Of a DNA stretch of 64,000 nt, positions 40,324 to 49,571 are shown in pieces (within the stretch, counting starts at the first letter, position 1; the number at the start of each line of letters is the position of its first letter). The stretch spans positions 1-64,000 of the forward strand of contig JACRHL010000006.1 in assembly GCA_016212085.1 (NCBI GenBank). The letters run 5' to 3'. Under the pieces are notes generated by a model, which saw nothing but the letters and a program-made list of their open reading frames with translations, did not search any database and was not told where the DNA came from. The translations under genes were made by a program, and so were the position numbers. Origin of the DNA: Nitrospirota bacterium. GTDB lineage: Bacteria; Nitrospirota; JACRHL01.

Positions 40324-42288
40324 TCAGGTGGTGGCGCCGGCCAGGGCGTCCAGGTGGCGGCGCTCGTCCGTCTCCAGGCCCAGGCGCTCCTCGGTGGCGC
40401 GCAGGATGGCGGCCAGCAGGGACGGGTAGTTCACGCCGGAGATTCCGGCCATCTTGGCCAGGTGGCCATCCCAACACCAGCCGGGGTTGGGGTTCACCTC
40501 GAGCAGCTTGGGCACGCCCTGTCCGTCCAGGCGCCAGTCCAGGCGCATGTAGTCGCGGCAGCCCAGGCGCCCGGCCAGGGCGGCGCACCATTGGATGAGC
40601 GCCTGCTCCGTTTCCGCCGGCAGGCTGGCGGGGATGGAGCGCAGCCGGGAATAGGGGGAGTCGGGCACCCACTTGGCCTCGTAGCCGCAGATCTTGGGCA
40701 GGTCGTCCGGCAGGTCCGAGTAGTCCTCCTCGATCACCGGAAAGGCGGTGTAGCTGGACGGCGGGGTGCCGACCAGCCCCACGGTCAGGTCGGCCCCGGT
40801 GAGGAACTGCTCCACCAGGATCGGCTTGTCGTAGCCGAAGTTGGTGCGGATCTCCTGCACCGCGTCGATCAGCTCGTGGGCGCTGTTCACCACGCTGCGC
40901 TGGGTGATGCCGAAGCTGGAGTCGCCGGCGTTGGGCTTGAGCAGGGCCGGAAAGTCGAACGGCAGGTCGAAGGTGTGGCTTTCCGGGCCGATGAAGATGG
41001 CGTCCGCCACGGGGATGCCCATCTCCTTGGCGACGCCGCGCACCAGCGACTTGTCGTAGCAGTAGGCCAGGCACTGGGGGTTGCCGCCGGTGTAGGGGAT
41101 GCCCAGCATCTCCAGCAGGGCGGGCACGTGCAGCTCCTTGCGCGGGTCGTTGTCGAAGCCCTCGTCGCAGAGGTTGAACACGTAGTCTATCTTGCCCTTC
41201 AGGCGCATGAGGTCCTGGGGCAGGGTGGCGTGGTCGTTCAGGTACGTGAAGCGGTAGCCGGGCAGCTCCGCCAGGGCGCCCTTGAGGCGGTCGATGGTGA
41301 AGAAATCGTCGTTGTCGAACACCGTGTCGGGCTTCAGCAGGTCGGGGCGGGTGGGGTCGCCCATCACCACGGCCACGTGGCGCGTCTGCCCCTGCGGGCG
41401 GGCGCGGCGCGGCGCCCACTCCTTGCGCACCTGGGCGGTGGCGATGTTGCGGCGCGCCATCATGCCCAGGTCCTGGGCGCGGGCGGAATCGGTGGCGAGG
41501 GCCTCGGGAAAGGCCACGTCGGAAAAGCCGGCCTTGGCCATCAGGCGCTCGATGCCCTCGTGGTTGTAGAGGCGCTCGGCGTAGAACTGGTCGGCGACGA
41601 CCCCCTTTTCCACGTCGGTGATCACCTCGCGCGACACCAGGCGCTCGCCGTCGGCGGCCAGGGAGCGCTCGCGGCAGACGAACATGCGGTTGTCGATCCA
41701 CTCCCACGAGCGGGCGTCGAAGTGGGTGCGCAGCCAGTCGCCATCGGCGATGTCGATGAGCAGCTTGCCCCACGGCTTGAGCACGCGGCGCACCTCGCGC
41801 AGCACCTGCAAGTCGTCCTGCACGGTCTCGAAGTAGCCGAAGCTGTTGCCCAGGATCAGCACCGCGTCGAAGTTGTCGGTGCGGTAGGGCAGGTTGCGGG
41901 CGTCACCCTCGCGGAAGCGGGCGGACAGCCCCTCCTTGCGGGCGCGGGCGCGGGCCTTCTGCACCAGGTAGCCGGAGCGGTCGAACCCCTCGACGTTCTT
42001 GAAGCCGCGCCGCGCCATCTCCAGGGTGTGGCGGCCCTGGCCGCAGCACAGGTCGAGGACGCGGGCGTCCGCCGGCAGGTCGAGCAGCTTGGCGAACAGG
42101 GCGGTTTCCGCCTGGGTGATGCGGCTGTCGTCCACCACGTCGGCGTCGGTCTTCAGGTAGAGGGGGTTGAAAATCCGGCGCCACCAGTCGGAGTGGACGT
42201 GGGCCTCCAGGTCCGGCACCGGACCCAGGGTACGGCCGCCGGCCGGGCTGCCGGCCCGCGCGCGCGCGGGCTGCTTCTTCTTTTCCAT
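40324..42288 (-). CDS. Fusion of SAM-dependent methyltransferase and D-Ala-D-Ala-ligase-like ATP-grasp enzyme
   Basis: 654 residues. Residues about 35-290 are a class I methyltransferase: RVLDLCCGQGRHTLEMARRG (motif I), GDARNLPYRTDNFDAVLILG (motif IV region). Residues about 310-640 are an ATP-grasp ligase: VAVVMGDPTRPDLLKPDTVF, KIDYVFNLCDEG, VPALLEMLGIPYTGGNPQC, DKSLVRGVAKEMGIPVADA, FPALLKPNAGDSSFGI, ILVEQFLTGADLTVGLVG, and metal site LEVNPNPGWCWDG. The ATP-grasp half is closest to D-alanine-D-alanine ligases, but a fused methyltransferase implies a modified peptide or amino-acid product. GGAGAAG precedes the ATG. Preceded by a leader with a terminator. Confidence 0.88.
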   Translation of the reverse strand: MEKKKQPARARAGSPAGGRTLGPVPDLEAHVHSDWWRRIFNPLYLKTDADVVDDSRITQAETALFAKLLDLPADARVLDLCCGQGRHTLEMARRGFKNVEGFDRSGYLVQKARARARKEGLSARFREGDARNLPYRTDNFDAVLILGNSFGYFETVQDDLQVLREVRRVLKPWGKLLIDIADGDWLRTHFDARSWEWIDNRMFVCRERSLAADGERLVSREVITDVEKGVVADQFYAERLYNHEGIERLMAKAGFSDVAFPEALATDSARAQDLGMMARRNIATAQVRKEWAPRRARPQGQTRHVAVVMGDPTRPDLLKPDTVFDNDDFFTIDRLKGALAELPGYRFTYLNDHATLPQDLMRLKGKIDYVFNLCDEGFDNDPRKELHVPALLEMLGIPYTGGNPQCLAYCYDKSLVRGVAKEMGIPVADAIFIGPESHTFDLPFDFPALLKPNAGDSSFGITQRSVVNSAHELIDAVQEIRTNFGYDKPILVEQFLTGADLTVGLVGTPPSSYTAFPVIEEDYSDLPDDLPKICGYEAKWVPDSPYSRLRSIPASLPAETEQALIQWCAALAGRLGCRDYMRLDWRLDGQGVPKLLEVNPNPGWCWDGHLAKMAGISGVNYPSLLAAILRATEERLGLETDERRHLDALAGATT

Positions 42289-42460
42289 GACTTCTCCTGC
42301 CCCCGGCTGTTGCCGCAGGCCGATAAAAAAAGGGCCCCAACGGGCCGGGTTGCCGATTCCACCGCCGGTCACGGGCCCCCTTGCCAAGGGGGGGCGCCGA
42401 CGGGTCACCCTGCCGGTGCCGCGCCCTGGGACGGGCGTCGGGAAGCACCGGTTTCAGTGC
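42288..42460 (-). promoter_or_regulatory. Structured leader with terminator-like hairpin ahead of the fusion gene
   Basis: On the minus strand, after the promoter, CCGGTGC pairs with GCACCGG, enclosing GCCC/GGGC; CCGACG inside can also pair with CGTCGG further on, a pseudoknot arrangement. Two similar stretches (GGGTGACCCGTCGGCG and CCGTGACCGGCGGTGG) occur in turn. Then GGCCC-GTTG-GGGCC is followed by CTTTTTTT (42325-42346), 37 nt before the ATG. It could be an attenuator or riboswitch, or just a terminator for upstream transcripts. No known riboswitch consensus is recognised. Confidence 0.5.
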
Positions 42461-42462
42461 GA

Positions 42463-42490
42463 ATTATGACCGCACTTTTCCGGCATGCAA
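42463..42490 (-). promoter_or_regulatory. Promoter of the methyltransferase/ATP-grasp gene
   Basis: TTGCAT (42485-42490), 16-nt spacer, CATAAT (42463-42468) on the minus strand. Start near 42456 would give a leader of about 165 nt. The rest of 42289-42628 is an AT-richer patch and, near 42575-42600, a GGACGGGC/GCCCGTCC hairpin just after the methyltransferase gene. Confidence 0.6.
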
Positions 42491-42628
42491 GACGTTCCCG
42501 AAAATAAATTTTCAGGCGCCTCGCGGATCGGCATAACAGATTGATTTCACTATTTAAAACGGATCGGCGGGTGGCGGCCCGGACGGGCGGCTTTATTGCC
42601 CGTCCGGCGGACCGTCCGCCCGCCCGCC

Positions 42629-43348
42629 TCAGCGGCTGGCGAGCAGGGCCAGGGAGCCGTGCTCCCGGTGGCTCAAGTAGGTGCCGTAATCGGGCCAGAA
42701 GGGGCTTGGCGCGAAGTCCGCGGGTGGCGTGGGCGGGCGCCGGTCGCGCAGGCGCACGGTGGTGGCCCGCGTCCAGCCGGCGGCGGTGGCCAGGGCCGGC
42801 AGGTCGGCCTCGGAGAGCAGGTGCACGGGCACGCCCAGGGCGCCGATCCAGGCGTGGGTGGCGGGACTTTCGCGGTACAGGTCGACGATCACCCCCAGCC
42901 GGGCGCCGGGGGCGGCCACCCGCGCCCACTCCGCCAGGGCGGCGGCGGGATCGGGGTAGTAGTACAGGCTCTCCACGCTCAGGATGTGGGAGAAGGCGCC
43001 CTCGGCGAACGGCAGCGACGCGGCGGACGCCACCCGGAAATGGCACCTCCCGCCATCGCGCAGGCCCTGGGCGCGGGCGATCATGGCGGCGGACACGTCC
43101 ACCCCGGCCCCGGCGCCGGCGCCGCGCGCCAGCATCCAGCGCACCGCCCAGCCGTTGCCGCAGCCCACGTCCAGCACGTGGTGGGCGGCGTCCAGCGCCC
43201 AGTTGTCGAGGAGCTGGCCGGTCACGTCGCGGTGGCCGTCGGCCATGGATCGGTCGCGCCCGGCGGCGGCCCAATCGTCGAACAGGGCGGCGGCGCCCGC
43301 CTCCACCGGGTGCGGAAACGGGCCGGTGCCGAAATCGACGGCCGTCAC
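42629..43348 (-). CDS. Class I SAM-dependent methyltransferase
   Basis: 239 residues, GTG start (a TTG at 43366 overlapping the pepA stop is an alternative). HHVLDVGCGNGWAVRWMLAR is motif I, ILSVESLYYYPDPAAALAEW motif IV region, RVAAPGARLGVIVDLYRESP motif VI region. The protein resembles UbiE/Methyltransf_11 small-molecule methyltransferases. It follows pepA by 14 bp. Substrate unknown. Confidence 0.88.
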   Translation of the reverse strand: MTAVDFGTGPFPHPVEAGAAALFDDWAAAGRDRSMADGHRDVTGQLLDNWALDAAHHVLDVGCGNGWAVRWMLARGAGAGAGVDVSAAMIARAQGLRDGGRCHFRVASAASLPFAEGAFSHILSVESLYYYPDPAAALAEWARVAAPGARLGVIVDLYRESPATHAWIGALGVPVHLLSEADLPALATAAGWTRATTVRLRDRRPPTPPADFAPSPFWPDYGTYLSHREHGSLALLASR

Positions 43349-43362
43349 CGCCGCCCGCCCGT

Positions 43363-44868
<1,506 letters not shown>

Positions 44869-44923
44869 CACGGCTCCTTGTGTGTGCTCGCTTGACGTTT
44901 TGGGAAGAACGGAAAAAAGGGCC

Positions 44924-45559
44924 CTACACCCCTCGGGCGCTGGGCGACCAGATGACCTTGTGCACCTGCAATTGCAGGCGCGCGGCCAGCCCGTCGGCAA
45001 TGATCCATTCGGCCAGGGTCGCCGGGTCCTGAAGGCCGAAGGCCGGGGAGAACAGCACCGGCACGCGCCCGGCCAGGGCGTGTGCCGCCGCCACGTCGCG
45101 CGACCATTCGTAGTCGGCGCGGTTGGCGATGACGAACTTGGCCTCGTCGCCGGCCTTGAGGTGGCCGATGTTCTCCCAGTGGATCAGGTCGGTCATGCCC
45201 GACGACGGGGGCTTGAAGTCGACGATGCGCTTCACCCGCGGGTCGATGCCGGCGATGGGCAGGCTGCCGCCGGTCTCCAGCAGCACCTCGTACCCCCGGT
45301 CGCACAGGCCGGCGAGGAATGGGGGCGTGTCGGCCTGCAACAGCGGCTCGCCGCCCGTCACCTCCACCAGCTTGACGCCTGCCGCCGCCACCGCCCGGTG
45401 GAGGGCGTCGAGGGTGTATTCGGTGCCGCCGTGGAAGGCGTAGGCGGTGTCACACCAGGCGCAGCGCTGGTCGCAGCCGCTGGTGCGCACGAAGGTGCAG
45501 GGGCGCCCGGCATGGGTGGATTCGCCCTGGATGCTGGTGAAAATCTCGGAAACCCACAT
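44924..45559 (-). CDS. queE: 7-carboxy-7-deazaguanine synthase QueE
   Basis: 211 residues. SEIFTSIQGESTHAGRPCTF, then radical-SAM cluster CDQRCAWCDT (CxxxCxxC), then VEVTGGEPLLQ and LLETGGSLPI, then VDFKPPSSGMTD. QueE makes CDG from 6-carboxytetrahydropterin in queuosine/archaeosine-type 7-deazaguanine synthesis. It has no ribosome site: the -10 lies 9 nt before the ATG, so the mRNA is almost leaderless. The promoter overlaps the aroE stop. Confidence 0.95.
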   Translation of the reverse strand: MWVSEIFTSIQGESTHAGRPCTFVRTSGCDQRCAWCDTAYAFHGGTEYTLDALHRAVAAAGVKLVEVTGGEPLLQADTPPFLAGLCDRGYEVLLETGGSLPIAGIDPRVKRIVDFKPPSSGMTDLIHWENIGHLKAGDEAKFVIANRADYEWSRDVAAAHALAGRVPVLFSPAFGLQDPATLAEWIIADGLAARLQLQVHKVIWSPSARGV

Positions 45560-45568
45560 AAACAGAGA

Positions 45569-45597
45569 ATGATAGGAGCCGCCAGCCGAACGGTCAA
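45569..45597 (-). promoter_or_regulatory. Promoter of queE, near-leaderless
   Basis: On the minus strand TTGACC (45592-45597), 17-nt spacer, TATCAT (45569-45574). Only 9 nt separate it from the ATG at 45559, giving a leader of 2-4 nt. The -35 overlaps the aroE stop codon. Confidence 0.75.
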
Positions 45598-46472
45598 GAC
45601 GGCCGCGGTTCGCCGTCCAGGGCCCGGCGCATCACGTCCACCGGGGCGTCCTTGCCGGTCCACAGGGCAAAGGCGGCGGCGCCCTGGTGCAGCAGCATGC
45701 CCAGGCCGTTCAGGGTGCGCGCGCGCAGGGCGGCGCACTTTTGCAGAAGCGGCGTCTGCGGCGGGTTGTAGATGAGGTCGGCCACGATGTGGCCGGGGGA
45801 GATGCCGTTGGTGTCGAGGGGCGAGCCGTCGCCCACGTGCAGGCCCACGCTGGTGGTGTTGACGATCAGCTCGGCCCAGTTGATGGCGGCGCGGTGGTCC
45901 AGGGGGTTCCAGTCCAGGGCCTTGGCGTCGCACCCCGGATGGTGGGCGCGGATGGTGGCGGCCAGCTCCTCGGCCTTGCCGGCGCTGCGGTTGCTGATGC
46001 GCAGGGCGGGCACGCCGGCCCTGGCCAGGGCGTCGCACACGGCGCGGGAGGCGCCGCCGGCGCCCAGGATGAGGGCCCGGCTGCGCTCCAGCCGGAAGCG
46101 GTGCGCCTCGGTGAGGGAACGCAAAAACCCCTCGCCGTCCGTGTTGTGGCCCACCAGGCGGCCGCCGTCGATCACCACCGTGTTGACGGCGCCGATGGCC
46201 ACGGCCGCCGGGCTGATGTCGTCCAGCAGCGGCATCACCGCCTGCTTGTGGGGGATGGTCACGTTGAAGCCGCGCACCCCCAGGGCCTTCAGGCCCGCCA
46301 CGGCGTCGCCCAGCTCCGCCGGCTCCACCGGAAACGGCACATACGCCCAGTTGAGCCCCAGCGCCCGGAACGCGGCGTTGTGCATCTGCGGCGAGCGGCT
46401 GTGCACCACCGGCTGGCCGATGATGCCCACCAGGGTGGTGGCGCCGTCGATGACGGGGGGGGTGCTGTCCAC
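45594..46472 (-). CDS. aroE: Shikimate dehydrogenase (NADP+)
   Basis: 292 residues. LVGIIGQPVVHSRSPQMHNA contains the shikimate-binding SRSP. VRGFNVTIPHKQAVMPLLDD has the catalytic Lys, GAVNTVV, HNTDGEGF, then GAGGASRAVCDALARAGVPA (Rossmann), NRSAGKAEEL, NTTSVGL. It catalyses step 4 of chorismate synthesis, upstream of the pabB-pabC products. GTG start with GGAGG 7 nt before. Confidence 0.96.
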   Translation of the reverse strand: MDSTPPVIDGATTLVGIIGQPVVHSRSPQMHNAAFRALGLNWAYVPFPVEPAELGDAVAGLKALGVRGFNVTIPHKQAVMPLLDDISPAAVAIGAVNTVVIDGGRLVGHNTDGEGFLRSLTEAHRFRLERSRALILGAGGASRAVCDALARAGVPALRISNRSAGKAEELAATIRAHHPGCDAKALDWNPLDHRAAINWAELIVNTTSVGLHVGDGSPLDTNGISPGHIVADLIYNPPQTPLLQKCAALRARTLNGLGMLLHQGAAAFALWTGKDAPVDVMRRALDGEPRPS

Positions 46473-46528
46473 GGGGCTGCCTCCGGTGCTGGGGCGCCCG
46501 GCGGGGCCGGACGCGGTTGCCGTGAACG

Positions 46529-46555
46529 AGCATAAACCGGAACGGCGTTCCGGTT
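46529..46555 (-). promoter_or_regulatory. aroE promoter with palindromic operator candidate
   Basis: A perfect 9-bp inverted repeat AACCGGAAC/GTTCCGGTT (46535-46555, 3-nt centre) lies immediately upstream of a minus-strand -10-like TATGCT (46529-46534), in the spacer region. This position would suit a repressor. Confidence 0.45.
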
Positions 46556-46584
46556 CAGCCCCGCGGGCGGAAAGGGGGGGATCA

Positions 46585-46728
46585 GGGCACCTCTATTAAC
46601 CTACTGCGCGCTCCGATTGCTGCGCCAAGCGGTGCTCGAACCCTCGCCTATCACCATGATATATCTCGGGTTCTCCGCTTAAGTCCGCCTTGCACTCGGA
46701 CCGCTCGCGACGGTTAATAGAGGTGCCC
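46585..46728 (+). repeat. Dispersed palindromic element, short form, copy 6
   Basis: 144 bp between the aroE promoter and the cvpA stop. Both 17-bp ends are perfect: GGGCACCTCTATTAACC and GGTTAATAGAGGTGCCC. Centre TATCA-CCA-TGATA. The element ends 1 bp before the cvpA stop codon. Confidence 0.95.
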
Positions 46729-46729
46729 A

Positions 46730-47242
46730 TCAGGCGGGCGGGGAGATCCGGACGTTGGGCAGGTGGCCCATAAGCCGGTCGCCCAGAAGGTCGGTCAGGG
46801 GCGCCAGGTGGGGCGCCACCAGCGACCCCTTGATATGGGCCTTGCCGTTCGGCAAGGCGCGCACCAGGAACAGGATGACGGCCACCACCAACAACCCCTT
46901 GACGCCCCCCAGCACGGCGCCGCCCACCCCGTTGAGCAGGGAGGAGGGCTGGGAGTCGCTGCTCAGGCGGGTGAGGATGCCCACCACCAGGTTGAGGGCC
47001 AGCACGCAGCCCACGAACACCGTTCCATAGGCGCCCACGGCGCCCACCGCCGGGTTGTCGAACATGCGCGCGATGCCCGGCGCCGCGACGGGTTGCAGCA
47101 GGTTGGTGAGCAGGTAGGCGCCGGCCACGGTGCCGACGCCCAGCATCTCGCGGAACAGCCCGCGGAAGGCGCCGCGCAGGCCCGTGTAGGCCGTCACGGC
47201 CAGCAGCACCCAGTCGAGCGTGGTGAAGGGGGGCAGGGTCAT
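46730..47242 (-). CDS. cvpA: CvpA family membrane protein
   Basis: 170 residues with four hydrophobic spans (LDWVLLAVTAYTGLRGAFRG, MLGVGTVAGAYLLTNLL, YGTVFVGCVLALNLVVGIL, AVLGGVKGLLVVAVILFLVR). The N-terminus DWVLL..tayxGlrgAFRGlf matches CvpA, a colicin V production and envelope-stress protein. ATGA overlap with the lipid-kinase gene upstream. Its stop abuts a palindromic element. Confidence 0.88.
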   Translation of the reverse strand: MTLPPFTTLDWVLLAVTAYTGLRGAFRGLFREMLGVGTVAGAYLLTNLLQPVAAPGIARMFDNPAVGAVGAYGTVFVGCVLALNLVVGILTRLSSDSQPSSLLNGVGGAVLGGVKGLLVVAVILFLVRALPNGKAHIKGSLVAPHLAPLTDLLGDRLMGHLPNVRISPPA

Positions 47243-48174
47243 GGCACCTCTGGGGTGAGGCGGGCGCCGCCGCGCCCCGTTCCGGGCAATGGCAGGCGGA
47301 TCCCGCCGGGAACGGCGGTCAGTGTCAGCGGCAGCGGGCCGGTCAGCTCGCCGTCCAGGTGGCCGCGCATGGGCACCTGGGCCGAGACGGTGAAGCGCGG
47401 GCCACAGTGTACCCGAACGCCCTCCATCCGCGTGTGCCGTCCCCCCGCCAACAGCCCGCCGATGTAACGCAGGTAGGGGAACGGCCCGTCGCCGGAGAAC
47501 AGCATCATGCACAAATCCGGCCGCGTCAATCCCGCGTCCGGCGCCAGCGACACGCCGGCGGCGTAGTTCACCCCGTTGGCCACGATGCAGCTGGTGCCCG
47601 ACCACTCCTGGCCGTCGGCGCACACCCGCACGGTGGGGTAGCGGTAGCGGGCGGCGGTGGCGAGCCCCTGCAGGAAATAGGCGCCCAGGCCCAGGCGCGC
47701 CTTCATGGCGGGGAGCAAGTCCTGGATCACCGCCGAGTCGATGCCGATGCCGGCCATGAGCAGGAAGTGGCGCCGGAAGTGGCTTCCCTCCGCCAGGCCG
47801 ATGGTGGCCGGATGGTCGGTGCGGGCGATGAGCGCCGTCAGGGCCGCCACGGGGTCGATGGGCAGGCGCAGCTCCCTGGCCAGCACGCTGGCGGTGCCCA
47901 GCGGCACCGGGCAGAGGGCGGTGGCGCTGCCCGCCAGCCCTTGCAGCACCTCGTTGAAGGTGCCGTCGCCCCCCGCCGCGAACACGCGGGGCGCCCCCTC
48001 TTCGGCCGCCGCCGCCGCCAGTTCGGCCGCGTGGCCGGGCGCCCGGGTCAGGTGGATGCGCACCCCCGGCAGCAGGTCCGCCGCCGCCCGCGCCAGGCAC
48101 CGGGCGGCGGCGCGGCGGCGCGCGGGACCGGCGGCGGGGTTGACGATGAGGTGGGGCGGCGGCGAGGGCGTCAC
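47239..48174 (-). CDS. Diacylglycerol-kinase-family lipid kinase
   Basis: 311 residues. LIVNPAAGPARRRAAARCLA, then the signature GGDGTFNEVLQGLAGSATAL with PLGTASVLARELRLPID, LLMAGIGIDSAVIQDLLPAM, and C-terminal GHLDGELTGPLPLTLTAVPG. It is a YegS/DagK-type kinase acting on diacylglycerol or related lipids at the membrane. The GTG at 48174 is chosen over TTG 48177. No ribosome site: an extended -10 sits 6 nt upstream, so this mRNA may be leaderless. Confidence 0.88.
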   Translation of the reverse strand: MTPSPPPHLIVNPAAGPARRRAAARCLARAAADLLPGVRIHLTRAPGHAAELAAAAAEEGAPRVFAAGGDGTFNEVLQGLAGSATALCPVPLGTASVLARELRLPIDPVAALTALIARTDHPATIGLAEGSHFRRHFLLMAGIGIDSAVIQDLLPAMKARLGLGAYFLQGLATAARYRYPTVRVCADGQEWSGTSCIVANGVNYAAGVSLAPDAGLTRPDLCMMLFSGDGPFPYLRYIGGLLAGGRHTRMEGVRVHCGPRFTVSAQVPMRGHLDGELTGPLPLTLTAVPGGIRLPLPGTGRGGARLTPEVP

Positions 48175-48180
48175 CAAAAA

Positions 48181-48189
48181 ATCGTACCA
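48181..48189 (-). promoter_or_regulatory. Extended -10 giving a probable leaderless mRNA
   Basis: Minus strand TGGTACGAT (extended -10 TGnTAnnnT), then 6 nt to the GTG at 48174. Transcription would begin at the start codon. The terminal repeat of a palindromic element lies just upstream. Confidence 0.5.
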
Positions 48190-48191
48190 GA

Positions 48192-48353
48192 GGGCACTTC
48201 CATTAACCTACCGCGCGCCTCGTATTGTTGCGCCAAAGCGGTGCTCGATCCCTCGCCCATCACCATGATATGTCTCGGGTTCTGCGCGGCGGCGCCGCTC
48301 CGCTCGGGGCGCCTTGCACCAGGGACCGCTCGCGACGGTTGACGGAGGGGCAC
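48192..48353 (+). repeat. Dispersed palindromic element, long form, copy 7
   Basis: 162 bp, forward. Ends GGGCACTTCCATTAACC and GGTTGACGGAGGGGCACC; centre CATCA-CCA-TGATA with one change. Shares its right end with copy 8. The gene-free stretch 48175-48599 is filled mainly by these two copies and the minD promoter. Confidence 0.88.
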
Positions 48354-48512
48354 CTCTATTAACCTACTGCGCGCTCCGATTGCTGCGTTGGGCGGTGCTC
48401 GAACCCTCGCCTATCACCATGATATGTCTCGGGTTTTGCGCGGCGTGGCGGTGCCGCTCCGCTCGGGGCGCCTTGCGCCAGGGACCGCTCGCGACGGTTG
48501 ATGGAGGTGCCC
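48348..48512 (+). repeat. Dispersed palindromic element, long form, copy 8
   Basis: 165 bp, fused to copy 7. Left end GGGCACCTCTATTAACC, right end GGTTGATGGAGGTGCCC, followed by a partial duplicate of that end (AGAGGTGCCCC, 48513-48523). Centre TATCA-CCA-TGATA. Confidence 0.92.
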
Positions 48513-48562
48513 AGAGGTGCCCCGGAGATGACGGCTTGTCCGGCATGAAACCCCGAATTCAC

Positions 48563-48592
48563 TTGTAATCCGCCGCCCTTATGCGTTAAAAA
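48563..48592 (+). promoter_or_regulatory. Promoter of the MinD-like gene, probably leaderless
   Basis: TTGTAA (48563-48568) and an A-rich -10 TTAAAAAT (48586-48593), spacer 17-18 nt. Only 7 nt separate the -10 from the ATG at 48600, and there is no ribosome site. Confidence 0.55.
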
Positions 48593-48599
48593 TCGCCGT

Positions 48600-49571
48600 A
48601 TGAAGCCGTTACACCTGTCCGAGGCGCAGACCGGTGACGACCGTCAGCGCGAGATCTGGGCGATCGGCAGCGGCAAGGGCGGCACGGGCAAGAGCTTCGT
48701 GACCACCAGTGTCGCCCTGTCCCTGGTCAAGCTGGGCAAGAAGGTCATCCTGGTGGACGCGGACCTGGGCTGCGCCAACCTGCACACCTGCCTGGGCATG
48801 CACCCGGTCAGCCAGTCCCTGTCCGATTTCATGAGCGGGCGGGTGGCCTCCCTGGCCGACGTGCTGGTGCCCACCCCCTATCCGGGGCTGAAGCTCATCA
48901 GCGGCGCCCACGACATGCTGGACATCGCCAACCCCACCCACTCCCGCAAGAGCGCCCTCATGAAGGCCCTGGACGAGCTGGAGTTCGACTACCTGCTGCT
49001 CGACCTGGGGGCCGGCACCGCGTTCAACACGCTGGATTTCTTTCTGGCGGCGCACAAGGCCATCCTGGTGGTGGTGCCGGAGCCCACCGCCATCGAGAAC
49101 GCCTACCGCTTCATCAAGAGCGTCTACTTCCGCTACATGCGCGCCGTGTCCAAGGAGCTCAAGCTGCGCCAGCTGGTGGAGGAGGCCATGGACCCCAAGA
49201 ACCAGCGCGGCGTACACTCGGTGCACGATCTCATCGAGGTGCTGGCGGCCGCCGACCCCGCAGTGGGGCGGCGCCTCCGGGAAGACATCAACGCCATGCG
49301 CGTGCGCCTGGTGGTGAACCAGGTGCGCACGGTGGACGACCTCACCCTGGGCTTTGCCATGCGCAGCTCCGTGGAAAAATACTTTGGCATCCGCATGGAC
49401 TACTCGGGCTACGTGGAGTACGACGACGTGGTCTGGAAGGCCGCCCGCGCCCACCAGACGGTGATGCACGAATACCCCTACTCGAGCCCCGCGCGCTGCG
49501 TGGACCGCCTGACCCGCAACCTCATGACCAACCAGCAGATCGAACTCGAGTCCGTGGTAACCAACCGGTGA
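48600..49571 (+). CDS. MinD/FlhG-type P-loop ATPase
   Basis: 323 residues. Deviant Walker A GSGKGGTGKSFVTTSVALSL, then VILVDADLGCANLHTCLGMH (switch I), DYLLLDLGAGTAFNTLDFFL (switch II), VVPEPTAIENAYRFIKS. This is the FlhG/MinD ParA clade. In many bacteria such ATPases count or place flagella, pili or chemosensory clusters. No FlhF gene is nearby. The C-terminal 100 residues include the region that in FlhG/MinD contacts membrane or partner (SYVEYDD-like GYVEYDDVVWKAARAHQTVM). GTGA overlap with the J-like/HTH gene. Confidence 0.9.
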   Translation: MKPLHLSEAQTGDDRQREIWAIGSGKGGTGKSFVTTSVALSLVKLGKKVILVDADLGCANLHTCLGMHPVSQSLSDFMSGRVASLADVLVPTPYPGLKLISGAHDMLDIANPTHSRKSALMKALDELEFDYLLLDLGAGTAFNTLDFFLAAHKAILVVVPEPTAIENAYRFIKSVYFRYMRAVSKELKLRQLVEEAMDPKNQRGVHSVHDLIEVLAAADPAVGRRLREDINAMRVRLVVNQVRTVDDLTLGFAMRSSVEKYFGIRMDYSGYVEYDDVVWKAARAHQTVMHEYPYSSPARCVDRLTRNLMTNQQIELESVVTNR

